Shown: positions 52,294 through 61,189 of the stretch, one piece after another
Layout of the letters: every line of letters begins with the position of its first letter
How positions within the stretch are numbered: the first letter of the stretch is position 1
Assembly: GCF_905171765.1 (NCBI RefSeq)
Contig: NC_053392.1
Span: forward strand, 400,699,899-400,763,898
Reading direction: 5' to 3'
Source of the DNA: Bufo bufo
Lineage: Eukaryota > Chordata > Amphibia > Anura > Bufonidae
Length of the DNA: 64,000 nt
Translations under genes and position numbers: made by a program
The notes under the pieces: generated by a model
Seen by the model: the letters and a program-made list of their open reading frames with translations, nothing else
Databases searched by the model: none
What the model was told of the DNA's origin: nothing

Positions 52294-53916
52294 TTCTGCA
52301 CAAGGTACAGACAAGTCTTGTGGGATCCAAGCCTGGTTCATTTTAATGAACGTGAGCTTGTCCACGTTGGCTGTGGACAGGCGGCTGCGCTTGTCTGTGA
52401 TGATGCCCCCTGCTAAACACACGTTCAGATAATACACTGGCTGCAGGGCAGGCCAGTACCTCCAAGGCGTAAAGGGCAAGCTCAGGCCATGTGCCCAATT
52501 TGGAGACCCAGAAGTTGAAGGGGGCAGACTCGTCATTCAGTACGTGTAGGCGTGCGCACACATACTGCTCCACAATGTTGGTGAAATGCTGCCTCCTGCT
52601 AAGACGTTCCATATCAGCTGGTCGTTGTGGCGTGCTGACAAAGCTTTTCCACATTTCGGCCATGCTAACCCTGCCTTCTGAGGTGCTGGCGGTGCCCCAG
52701 CTGCGTTGGCGATCTCTTCCTCGTCCTCTGCCTTCGCCTTGTGCTTCCACTGTGCCCCCGCTGTCAGGTGGGAATTCCACCAGCAGCGCGTCTACCAGCA
52801 TGCGCTTGTACTCGCGCATCTTATGATCACGCTCCAGTGACGGAATTAAGGATGGTACGTTATCCTTGTAGCGGGGATCCAGCAGTGTGGCCACCCAGTA
52901 ATCAGCACAAGTTAGAATGTGGGCAACTCGGCAGTCGTTGCGGAGACACTGCAGCATGTAATCGCTGATGTGTGCCAGGCTGGCCAGAGGCAACGAAAAG
53001 CTGTCCTCTGTGGGAGGTGTATTGTCTGTGTCCTCTGTATCCCCCCATCCACGCACCAGTGATGGCCATGAGCTGGTCTGGGTGCCACCCTGCTGTGAAC
53101 ATGGTTCCTCCTCCTGCATCTCCTCCTCCTCATCCTCCACCTCCTCATCCTCCAGAACTGTGCCCTGGCTGGACAATTGTGAACCTTGGGTTTCTGGGTG
53201 CAGGAACCCACCCTCGGAGCCACTTGGGAATGACTGGCCGGAAACCCTACGAAATGATCCCTCTTCCTCCTCCTCCTGTGCCATATGCTCTTCCATCATC
53301 GCCATGAGCGTTTTGTCAAGGAGGCATAGAAGTGGCATAGTAACGCTGAGAACGGCGTTATCGGCACTGGCCATGTTGGTGGAGTACTTGAAACAGCGCA
53401 ACAAGGAACACAGGTCTCGCATGGAGGCCCAGTCATTGGTGGTGAAGTGGTGCTGTTCCGCCGAGCGACTCACCCATGCGTGCTGCAGCTGAAACTCCAC
53501 TATCGCCTGCTGCTGCTCGCACAGTCTGGCCAGCATGTGCAAGGTGGAGTTCCACCTTGTGGGCTCATCGCATATGAGGCGGTGAGCGGGAAGGCCGAAG
53601 TTACGCTGCAGCGCTAACAGGCGAGCAGCAGCAGGGTGAGAACGCCGAAAGCGCGCACAGGCGGCCCGCACTTTATGCAGCAGCTCTGACATGTCGGGGT
53701 AATTTTTAAGGAATCTCTGCACCACCAAATTCAGCACATGCGCCAGGCAAGGGATGTGCATCAAACCGGCTAGTCCCAGAGCTGCTACGAGATTTCGCCC
53801 ATTATCGCACACCACCAAGCTGGGCTTGAGGCTGACTGGCACAAAGCACTCATCGGTCTGTTGTTCAAGACCCGTCCACAGCTCCTGCCCGGTGTGGGGT
53901 TTGTCCCCCAAACAGA
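52294..53916 (-). pseudogene. hAT-B transposase, C-terminal half
   Basis: Homologous to residues ~590-1128 of the hAT-A transposase: ELWTGLEQQTDE, VVCDNGRNLVAALGLAG, DEPTRWNSTLHML, the acidic DEEVEDEEEEMQ insert, ALYALEVLACPAASVLSERVFS, then TDKRSRLSTANVDKLTFIKM. A small deletion near 52415 shifts the frame inside the dimerisation domain, so the last ~45 codons (52294-52410) are in another frame. On its N-terminal side the gene is cut by a MITE at 53917. Confidence 0.92.
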
Positions 53917-54404
53917 TAAGGCTACTTTCACACGAGCGTTCGGGTGTCCGCTCGTGCGCTCCGTTTGAAGGGGCTCACGAGCGGCCCCGAACGCATCCGT
54001 CTGGCCCTAATGCATTCTCAGTGGAGGCGGATCCACTGAGAATGCATCCGCCTGCCAGCGCTCAGCCTCCGCTCCGCTCAGTGAGCGGACACCTGAACGC
54101 TGCTTGCAGCGTTCGGGTGTCCGCCTGGCCGTGCGGAGGCGAGCGGATCCGTCCAGACTTATAATGGAAGTCAATGGGGACGGATCCGCTTGAAGATGAC
54201 ACCATATGGCTCAATCTTCAAGCGGATCCGTTCCCCATTGACTTTCAATGTAAAGTCTGAACGGATTTGCTCAGGCTACTTTCCTAAGTAATAATGCAGA
54301 CGGATCCGTTCTGAACGGATGCAAACGTCTGCATTATCGGAGCGGATCCGTCTGATGAAACATCAGACGGATCCGCTCCGAACGCTCGTGTGAAAGTAGC
54401 CTAA
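53917..54404. mobile_element. PIF/Harbinger-like MITE (53920-54401) with TAA TSD
   Basis: 482 bp with terminal inverted repeats of about 24 bp starting GGCTACTTTCACACGAGCGT, flanked by TAA at 53917-53919 and 54402-54404. A 3-bp TAA duplication fits the PIF/Harbinger superfamily. The interior is rich in CGGATCCGT-type words and inverted segments. No coding capacity. Confidence 0.88.
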
Positions 54405-54986
54405 GTTTTAAAACTGCCTGCTGTCGTTTACCCCTGGCTGTGCTGAAGTTGGTGGTGAAGGTGTTATGCTGACCGGATGAGGAGCTTGTAGAAGATGAGG
54501 AAGCAGAGTAGGAGGAGGAAGCAACAGGAGGCAAACTGAAGCGCCTGCAATCCTCAGTGGTGGAAGGACATGCGCCAAACTGCTATCCGCCTCAGGCCCA
54601 GCCGACACTGCATTTACCCAGTGTGCTATTATGGAGATATAATGGCCCTGACCGTGCTTACTGGTTCACGTATCCGTAGTCAGGTGCACCTTGCCACAGA
54701 TGGCGTTGCGCAGTGCACACCTGATTTTGTCCCCTACTTGGTTGTGAAGGGAAGGGAAAGTAGTGGCGGCTGGGCATGACGTACTGCGGGAAAGCCACCG
54801 CCATAAGGCTTTTAAAACTATCCGTCTCCACCAGACGGAATGACAGCATTTCAAAGGCAAGTAATTTAGAAATGCTGGCATTCAGGGCTAGGGATTGTGG
54901 GTGGGTAGGGGGGTACTTCCTCTTTCTCTCCAGCGTTTTGGATATGGAGAGCTGAAAGCTTCCGTAGGACATTGTGGAGATGCTTG
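54405..54986 (-). pseudogene. hAT-B transposase, central part
   Basis: Two frames are needed to follow homology to hAT-A residues ~395-590: SSFQLSISKTLERKRKYPP, ALNASISKLLAFEMLSFRLV and PQYVMPSRHYF in one; GKVHLTTDT and later SSSGQHNTFTTNFSTARGKR in others. So at least two frameshifts. It ends at the LTR boundary at 54987. Confidence 0.85.
54983..54986. repeat. 4-bp TSD of the cold-shock LTR element, left
   Basis: CTTG, repeated at 59825-59828. The transposase sequence resumes across the pair. Confidence 0.85.
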
Positions 54987-56119
54987 TGTAGTGGCCCCAC
55001 TGACTAAGCGTGGGCACTACACGAGGGTCAATTGGGGTGTGCGTGACTTCTCTTCACCAGGGACAGGAGTGTCATTTCCAATGGTGCATATTTTATGTAA
55101 ATTGTAAAGTATTGTTTTTCATATGTAATGTTTTTCCCTGTATTATGTACTATCAGGCCTAGTCTCGTTAGTTAGTCATCCTAGACGCTAGAGGGAGCTA
55201 GAGCAGCCCTGGTATAAGTATTCAGGCCCAGATAGGGGAAGGAGTTCAAGGTCAGGAGTCTGCAGAGACAAGTTAGAAGGCACAAGTCAGAGCCTTCTCC
55301 TGACATGCAGCTGAACAGCCCAGGCTGTTAGTTGTAACCAGGGGGCTGGTAGAGGGATCCTAGCCTACCTGTGGATAAAGAGAGCCTAGGTTAGCTCTGA
55401 AGACGCCCCAGTAGCAGGATAGCACCTCCTGGGAGAAAGCCAGAAGTTATCCTCCAGTCAGTTCAAGTCAACACCAGGTCAGATAAGTACCTTGATGGAC
55501 AGAGGTTATATAGCATACAGCAAGTGTCATTATTGGCGAAAGGAACGATATACCAAGGATAAAAGCCAGCATTTAGGCATCCGGGCCTTGGCATCCAGCC
55601 AGCTAAAATAGCTGAAGGGGATAGAGTAGGGTTGCACTGTAAAGCAATCACCATTGTGTTCCTCCAAGTATCTTGCCTGTTTATTTCCTGCTGCCATCTG
55701 AAGTCTACCTGTTTGTGAAGTATTGTCTGAGGAACTGCATTACAATCATTTATCATCTGAACTGTATGTACGAAGTTTACACCGTGTTCTTCAAGTAAAA
55801 AGACATTTGGTTTATCTACTGATTCCTCCATCATTCCATCTGTCACTATACGGCGTGCCACCGTTCAATTGGCACTGGCGTCACGAACCTTAAAGGGACC
55901 TTGCCCCAGGCACATAAAACACCTGCAACATCCAGGGCACCTCATCCAACACCAGGCCTGGTCTCTAAATACCGAGCGTGCCCCAGAGGACCTTTGTGCC
56001 AGCCTCTCCTTCACTGCTGTATGCCTGCCCAGGGAGTCCATATATAACTGTGAGTGACCCTCGCTTGCCATTGACCGTGACCTCACAATCGCATTACCCT
56101 GCAGGTCTGGCGTACCGCA
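54987..56119 (+). repeat. 5' LTR of the cold-shock element, 1,133 bp
   Basis: TG...CA ends. A TATAAG word at 55213-55218 is a candidate TATA box. An internal TGGCGTCACGAAC at 55876-55888 duplicates the start of the putative primer-binding site at 56125-56137. The 132-codon minus-strand frame in the LTR is present in both LTRs, lacks recognisable domains and is probably chance. Confidence 0.93.
55213..55218 (+). promoter_or_regulatory. Candidate TATA box in the cold-shock LTR
   Basis: TATAAG in a GCCCTGGTATAAGTATTC context; the same word recurs in the 3' LTR near 58918. Inference from sequence only. Confidence 0.4.
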
Positions 56120-56124
56120 TAAAT

Positions 56125-56142
56125 TGGCGTCACGAACAGGAT
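56125..56142 (+). promoter_or_regulatory. Putative primer-binding site
   Basis: TGGCGTCACGAACAGGAT begins five bases after the LTR's terminal CA. TGG at this position is the complement of the tRNA CCA end. The tRNA cannot be named with confidence; a lysine tRNA is the nearest by inspection. Confidence 0.55.
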
Positions 56143-56480
56143 CCAGAACATTCCTGCGCCATTGCGGATATAAAAACTGTGTGCTAAAGACTACCTTAAA
56201 GTGACAAGCCCTAATTGTTTTATTGAAAATTACTGGGCCCAAAGGACTGTTCTAAGTAGCGGTGTGAAAATAGTGTTTTATGGACTGTTTGCTGCTTGTT
56301 TAAGCCACCGCTTGCTGTCAGTGAATAGACAGCGTTTCTACTAAAGATGGCCGCTGAGTTTGCTTGAGTTTGCTGCTGCGTCATCTTCATCCTGAATTGG
56401 CGGTAAAAGTTGGCGCCTTTTTGCTGAGGAGAGCGGGAAAAAGCTCAAGGTCAGCGCCGCCGCCCTGTCTGGACATTTGC

Positions 56481-57911
56481 ATGTCTGCCGAAATGGACTC
56501 CGCCTCCCCCATACTGGAGTACCTGGGGGGCGGCCTCCCAGTGCAATGGGAGGATCTGTCTGAACTTATTGGCGCCACCCTGTCGCTCTCCGGAGAAGGA
56601 TCGAGCATGTTGGAGAGTGAAGACTGCTCTGCTGAGAGGTCCGCGCCTGATCTATTAAACATGAAGGATATTGGTGTAGAGCCAGAGGAGGCTCCACCGG
56701 CCTACTCTCCGGGACCGGAGAGACCCGCCTGCCCGCCACTGGGGAAAGAACCGGAGCACTACTACGGCTCCTGGAGAGACTTCTTTCAGCCCTTGTTCAA
56801 GTGGTCCGCACTAATGGCAGAGATCCGAGAGGCCGCTATAAAGAGGAATACTAAAACTAAAATATACTATGAAGAACTGACCAAGTCCATTCACGAGCGT
56901 CACCCTAATACCCAACCCCGCCTGGAAAGGAGAAAGGGGTTGGTTTTGTCCTTCGATAAGACCCGTGGCTACGGGTTCATACAAGACTACATTACTGGCA
57001 GAGACTTATACGTCAACCGGAGGTCTGTCAAGAGAGATTACCTCCCTGAGCATCTGCATAACCTCCGTGAGGGAGAGGAGGTGGAATTCACCCCTGCCGA
57101 GAGCCTGCGAGGCCCATATGCTACTGCCGTGACCCGTCCCAAGAAGGAACCGGAGGACTGGGAGGCAGATGAGGACTACTCTGGCTGCGAGTGCAAACCT
57201 GAGCGCTCTCCAGAACCGGCCCATCACGCATTCCAAGAGCGGGGCTCTTTCATTGGTCCTAACGTATTTTGGCAGCCAACCGTGTTGGAGAAATGGGTGA
57301 GTCCCTATCCGTCCCCCGAGCTGCCTCACCGGGAGAAAACCATCCAGGACATGGAGAATCTAAAAGGACTCCGCGTTACCCTGGAGAATATCCGGAAGGG
57401 GAGGAGACCCGATGCGCCACCGGAGCCTGCAGCGGCCACGTCCGATGCATCTTGCACTGTACCTGCGCCGGCGGCGACAGCAGAGGACAGCGATTCTAAG
57501 ACCGACAGCATAGGTGACCAGATCGTCCGTCTGGAAGAAAAGTTGCGGGAGCTGCGCAGGATTGCCACCGCCAGGATCCAGACGCCGCCTAAGAAGGACG
57601 AGGTAAGGGTGCCTGTCACCACCCGTAGGCCACCTTCTACTACCTCCGCTCTGTCGGTGCCCCCAAGACGGCCCTCTAACCCTGTGACTTGCTGCGCAGA
57701 GTCAGTCATTCCACAGCCTACCATAATTATGCCTGGACCGGTGCGGTCCCCAAATGTCCTTACCCCTAGGCCTATGGGGCCGAAACCTATTAGGGGTTTC
57801 TTCATGCTGCAGCTGCCCCCTAACACTGTAATGTGGGCACATCCACCTGTAGAGGATTACTACAGGCCTTATTTGCCAGCAGAGCCGGGTAATTATGATA
57901 TGCCCTTGTGA
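56481..57911 (+). CDS. Cold-shock-domain (Y-box-like) protein carried by the LTR element, 476 aa
   Basis: Start ATG at 56481 (MSAEMDSASP); the frame is open from about 56364 without an earlier ATG. A short upstream ORF starts at 56347. Domain at residues ~152-220: the cold-shock fold with RNP1 as RGYGFI (162-167) and RNP2 as LYVN (176-179), then the long loop and EGEEVEF strand characteristic of animal Y-box proteins rather than bacterial Csp. The usual tryptophan of the first strand is replaced (LSFD), and RNP2 lacks its histidine. Before the domain come an acidic N-terminus, a PPAY motif at residues 72-75 and a helical segment (SWRDFFQPLFKWSALMAEIR). After it come a proline/glutamate-rich tail, a short coiled-coil-like helix (IVRLEEKLRELRRIAT) and a proline-rich C-terminus. 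Likely role: single-strand RNA/DNA binding, perhaps element RNA. Function is inferred. Confidence 0.88.
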   Translation: MSAEMDSASPILEYLGGGLPVQWEDLSELIGATLSLSGEGSSMLESEDCSAERSAPDLLNMKDIGVEPEEAPPAYSPGPERPACPPLGKEPEHYYGSWRDFFQPLFKWSALMAEIREAAIKRNTKTKIYYEELTKSIHERHPNTQPRLERRKGLVLSFDKTRGYGFIQDYITGRDLYVNRRSVKRDYLPEHLHNLREGEEVEFTPAESLRGPYATAVTRPKKEPEDWEADEDYSGCECKPERSPEPAHHAFQERGSFIGPNVFWQPTVLEKWVSPYPSPELPHREKTIQDMENLKGLRVTLENIRKGRRPDAPPEPAAATSDASCTVPAPAATAEDSDSKTDSIGDQIVRLEEKLRELRRIATARIQTPPKKDEVRVPVTTRRPPSTTSALSVPPRRPSNPVTCCAESVIPQPTIIMPGPVRSPNVLTPRPMGPKPIRGFFMLQLPPNTVMWAHPPVEDYYRPYLPAEPGNYDMPL

Positions 57912-58691
57912 ATTAGCCTGTTAGGCCTTCGATTTGTTTTGCCAAGGGATGACTTTTGAAAATTTAACCCTTCCAGGACAGGAGTCCTTTGTTTTTGTTC
58001 CTTTGTTGCTGCTGCCAGTTCACCCACGGCTCAGTGGTAGTGGTCACCCACTGAAATAATAAAGTCAGCAAAGCCATGTTTGCTTCCAGGACCTCCTGCC
58101 TGCTTCTACTATCACACACCAAGTTGTGCCTGTTCCGTTGTTGCACCTTTTACCCTTAACCCCCTTTTCAGGTTGATCAGGGGTATTACAGCATTCGTTT
58201 TTATACCACTTGACAGTGTGGGCTATCTTCTATGTGCTGTCAATTTTTATTGTGCAACGGAACTCCAAGGATACGTGCCCAGAGATGGACTCCACTGCAC
58301 GCGAGCCTCTGTGATTTATAAGCAAGGAACCTGGGTACGGACTCATATTTATTCTTTGAGCCTCCAAGAACTTTTAAATTGTTTTACATTGTTCTGCTGT
58401 TTTATTAAGGACAATTTGCACATATGGACTATCCTGGTCATAATGTTACGCTGTGCCAGGTCAGCGCCCCTGTTCCCTCATATGATCCTGAGAGAAGAGA
58501 ACGACGCCCCTTTTCACCAGTACTTGTTCCTAAGCCAGTTGGAACTGCCTGATTTGTGCATGTAATGTGCTTCTGCAAATGTAGATGTGTTTCCTGCTTT
58601 GCTTTTTGGTCTCTTTTTCAGGTGCAGTATCCAGCTGGGCAGGGCCCCTCCATGTTGCGCCGAGGTCGGGCAACGTTAAAGCGAGGTGGTA
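57912..58691 (+). other. 3' internal region of the cold-shock element
   Basis: 780 bp without a recognised gene. A 161-codon frame (58080-58565) starts with TTG, is hydrophobic and cysteine-rich, and has no motif I can name; its downstream position is where env would lie, but nothing else supports that. A purine-rich run just before 58692 may serve as the polypurine tract. Confidence 0.6.
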
Positions 58692-59824
58692 TGTAGTGGC
58701 CTCACGGACTAAGCGTGGGCACTACACGAGGGTCAATTGGGGTGTGCGTGACTTCTCTTCACCAGGGACAGGAGTGTCATTTCCAATGGTGCATATTTTA
58801 TGTAAATTGTAAAGTATTGTTTTTCATATGTAATGTTTTTCCCTGTATTATGTACTATCAGGCCTAGTCTCGTTAGTTAGTCATCCTAGACGCTAGAGGG
58901 AGCTAGAGCAGCCCTGGTATAAGTATTCAGACCCAGATAGGGGAAGGAGTTCAAGGTCAGGAGTCTGCAGAGACAAGTTAGAAGGCACAAGTCAGAGCCT
59001 TCTCCTGACATGCAGCTGAACAGCCCAGGCTGTTAGTTGTAACCAGGGGGCTGGTAGAGGGATCCTAGCCTACCTGTGGATAAAGAGAGCCTAGGTTAGC
59101 TCTGAAGACGCCCCAGTAGCAGGATAGCACCTCCTGGGAGAAAGCCAGAAGTTATCCTCCAGTCAGTTCAAGTCAACACCAGGTCAGATAAGTACCTTGA
59201 TGGACAGAGGTTATATAGCATACAGCAAGTGTCGTTATTGGAGAAAGGAACGATATACCAAGGATAAAAGCCAGCATTTAGGCATCCGGGCCTTGGCATC
59301 CAGCCAGCTAAAATAGCTGAAGGGGATAGAGTAGAGTTGCACTGTAAAGCAATCACCATTGTGTTCCTCCAAGTATCTTGCCTGTTTATTTTCTGCTGCC
59401 ATCTGAAGTCTACCTGTTTGTGAAGTATTGTCTGAAGAACTGCATTACAATCATTTATCATCTGAACTGTATGTACGAAGTTTACACCGTGTTCTTCAAG
59501 TAAAAAGACATTTGGTTTATCTACTGATTCCTCCATCATTCCATCTGTCACTATACGGCGTGCCACTGTTCAATTGGCACTGGCGTCACGAACCTTAAAG
59601 GGACCTTGCCCCAGGCACATAAAACACCTGCAACATCCAGGGCACCTCATCCAACACCAGGCCTGGTCCTTAAATACCGAGCGTGCCCCAGAGGACCTTT
59701 GTGCCAGCCTCTCCTTCACTGCTGTATGCCTGCCCAGGGAGTCCATATATAACTGTGAGTGACCCTCGCTTGCCATTGACCGTGACCTCACAATCGCATT
59801 ACCCTGCAGGTCTGGCGTACCGCA
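58692..59824 (+). repeat. 3' LTR of the cold-shock element, 1,133 bp
   Basis: Same length and boundaries as the 5' LTR. Differences seen include CCCACTGAC/CTCACGGAC near the start, CATTATTGGCG/CGTTATTGGAG mid-way and GTCTCTAAA/GTCCTTAAA near the end. Confidence 0.93.
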
Positions 59825-60396
59825 CTTGGTGACCCAGGTATTGGTGTTGCTGGCAGATCCTCTGTTTGCGGGGTGCCAGGTGGCACTGTCACTCCAGAGG
59901 TGGATGAAGAGGCCGCGACTGCAGCAGAAGAGGTAGCAGGAGGAGCCAGAGACCTTTCTTGGTTTTTGAGGTGTCTTCTCCACTGCAGCTCATGCTTTGT
60001 ACTTAAATGCCTTGTCATGCAGGTTGTGCTCAGGTTGAGAACATTTATGCCTCGCTTAAGGCCCTGATTGCACAGCGTGCAAACCACTCGTGTTTTGTCA
60101 TCAGCACATTGTCTGAAGAACTGCCACGCAAGGGAACTCCTTGGAGCTGGCTTTGGTGTGCTTGGTTCCTTGCTGCAGTGGGCAGTAGGAGGCGTACTGT
60201 CTAGAGGACGGCCGCTCCGCTTTTGCACCCTGCTCCATCTTCTGCTGTGCTGGTGGCTCTGTGCGACCACCGCCTCTTCCTCCGAACTACATCGGTCACT
60301 CGCATGACCTTGATTCCATGTGGGATCGAGGACCTCATCGTCCTCCACATCATCTTCCACCCAGTCTTCACCCCTGACTTCCTTGTCGGTTTGCAC
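59825..60396 (-). pseudogene. hAT-B transposase, BED zinc-finger part
   Basis: Homologous to hAT-A residues ~200-390: DWVEDDVEDDEVLDPTW, SSLAWQFFRQC, the BED cysteines and histidines (VVCTLCNQGL ... TRHLSTKH) and a serine/alanine-rich linker. Its downstream end was cut at 59828 by the LTR element. The first bases 59825-59828 are the TSD. Confidence 0.9.
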
Positions 60397-60860
60397 ACTT
60401 TCGAACTACATCGGTCACTCGCATGATCTTGATTCCATGTGGGATCGAGGACCTCATCGTCCTCCACATCATCTTCCACCCAGTCTTCACCCCTGACTTC
60501 CTTGTCGGTTTGCACACTTTCGAAAGCCCCAGCAGTAGGCACCTGTGTTTCGTCATCATCCGAGACGTGCTGCGAAGGTCCTCCCATGTACTCATCTTGA
60601 AAAATAAGGGGTTTTGCATCGGTGCACTCAATCTCTTCCACTTCTGGGGCAGGGCTAGGTGGGTGGGCCTGGGAAACCCTGCTAACAGAGTCATCAAAAA
60701 GCAAAAGAGACTGCTGCATGACTTGGGGCTCAGACTGCTTGGCTGATTTGCAAGGGGGTGAGGTGAAAGACTGATGGACATCGGCTGCAGGTGCCAACTG
60801 TGGTCTTTCAGCAGGAGACTGGGTGAGACAATGTGAAGGAACTGGATCCACTGTCAGCAA
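60201..60860 (-). pseudogene. hAT-B transposase, N-terminal acidic part, shifted by a duplication
   Basis: Carries SEPQVMQQSLLLFDDSVSRV, DDDETQVPTAGAF and EDWVEDDVEDDEVLDPTW, all matching hAT-A residues ~110-220. A 119-bp tandem duplication (60283-60401 copied at 60402-60520) breaks the frame at HASDRCSS, since 119 is not a multiple of three. A further frameshift separates it from the start at 61083. Confidence 0.9.
60283..60520. repeat. 119-bp tandem duplication in the hAT-B gene
   Basis: Both copies begin CGAACTACATCGGTCACTCG; they differ at about one base (GACCTTG/GATCTTG). Absent from hAT-A. Confidence 0.93.
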
Positions 60861-61083
60861 CCCAATCTACTATCGCCTGTACTTGTTCAGGCCTCACTAT
60901 TTGTAGAGCAGCATTAGGCCCGACCAAATATTGCTGCAGGTTTTGTCGCCTAATCGCACCTGAGGAAGGGGTTTCACTTGTGCGTGTAGCTGGCACAGAT
61001 CGACCACGTCCTCTCCCTGCAACAGGAGCTCCACCAGCAGCACCACGACCTGGGCCACGTCCCTTATTTGACGCTCTCTTCAT
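60808..61083 (-). pseudogene. hAT-B transposase, N-terminus
   Basis: The ATG at 61083 opens MKRASNKGRGPGRGAAGG, parallel to the RG-rich start of the hAT-A transposase. QQYLVGPNAALQIVRPEQVQ and IVDWVADS follow before a frameshift near 60830. Confidence 0.9.
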
Positions 61084-61189
61084 ATTTTTTAAATTTAGGA
61101 TCTTGCTCTAAATGTGTGTTTAATTAATAGTAGAATAGAACGACAGTATGTAAAGGGTGTATTTCACACGGCCTGAACCAGACTAGGCC

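Larger units (their letters stand above)
54987..59824 (+). mobile_element. LTR retrotransposon encoding a Y-box-type cold-shock-domain protein, no gag-pol seen
   Basis: 4,838 bp. Two LTRs of exactly 1,133 bp (54987-56119 and 58692-59824) start TGTAGTGGCC and end GCGTACCGCA. By eye they differ at roughly eleven positions (about 99% identity). A CTTG duplication flanks the element, and it splits the hAT-B transposase. Right after the 5' LTR, TGGCGTCACGAACAGGAT (56125) looks like a primer-binding site; its complement resembles a tRNA 3' end, Lys-like but imperfect. A short purine-rich stretch (AAAGCGAGGTGGTA) precedes the 3' LTR. The 2.57-kb interior holds one clear gene (56481-57911). I find no reverse transcriptase, RNase H, integrase, protease or zinc-knuckle motif, so movement would need proteins supplied in trans. 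Confidence 0.9.

Noticed and set aside
55463..55861. 132-codon minus-strand frame in both LTRs of the cold-shock element
   Set aside because: Duplicated because the LTR is duplicated; no recognisable domain, antisense to the element.
56364..56480. Extending the cold-shock protein upstream to 56364
   Set aside because: The codon at 56364 is TTG, not ATG; the first ATG in frame is at 56481.
58080..58565. 161-codon frame after the cold-shock gene as an env-like gene
   Set aside because: No ATG at the start, no clear signal peptide or fusion/transmembrane pattern, no motif. Position alone is not evidence.
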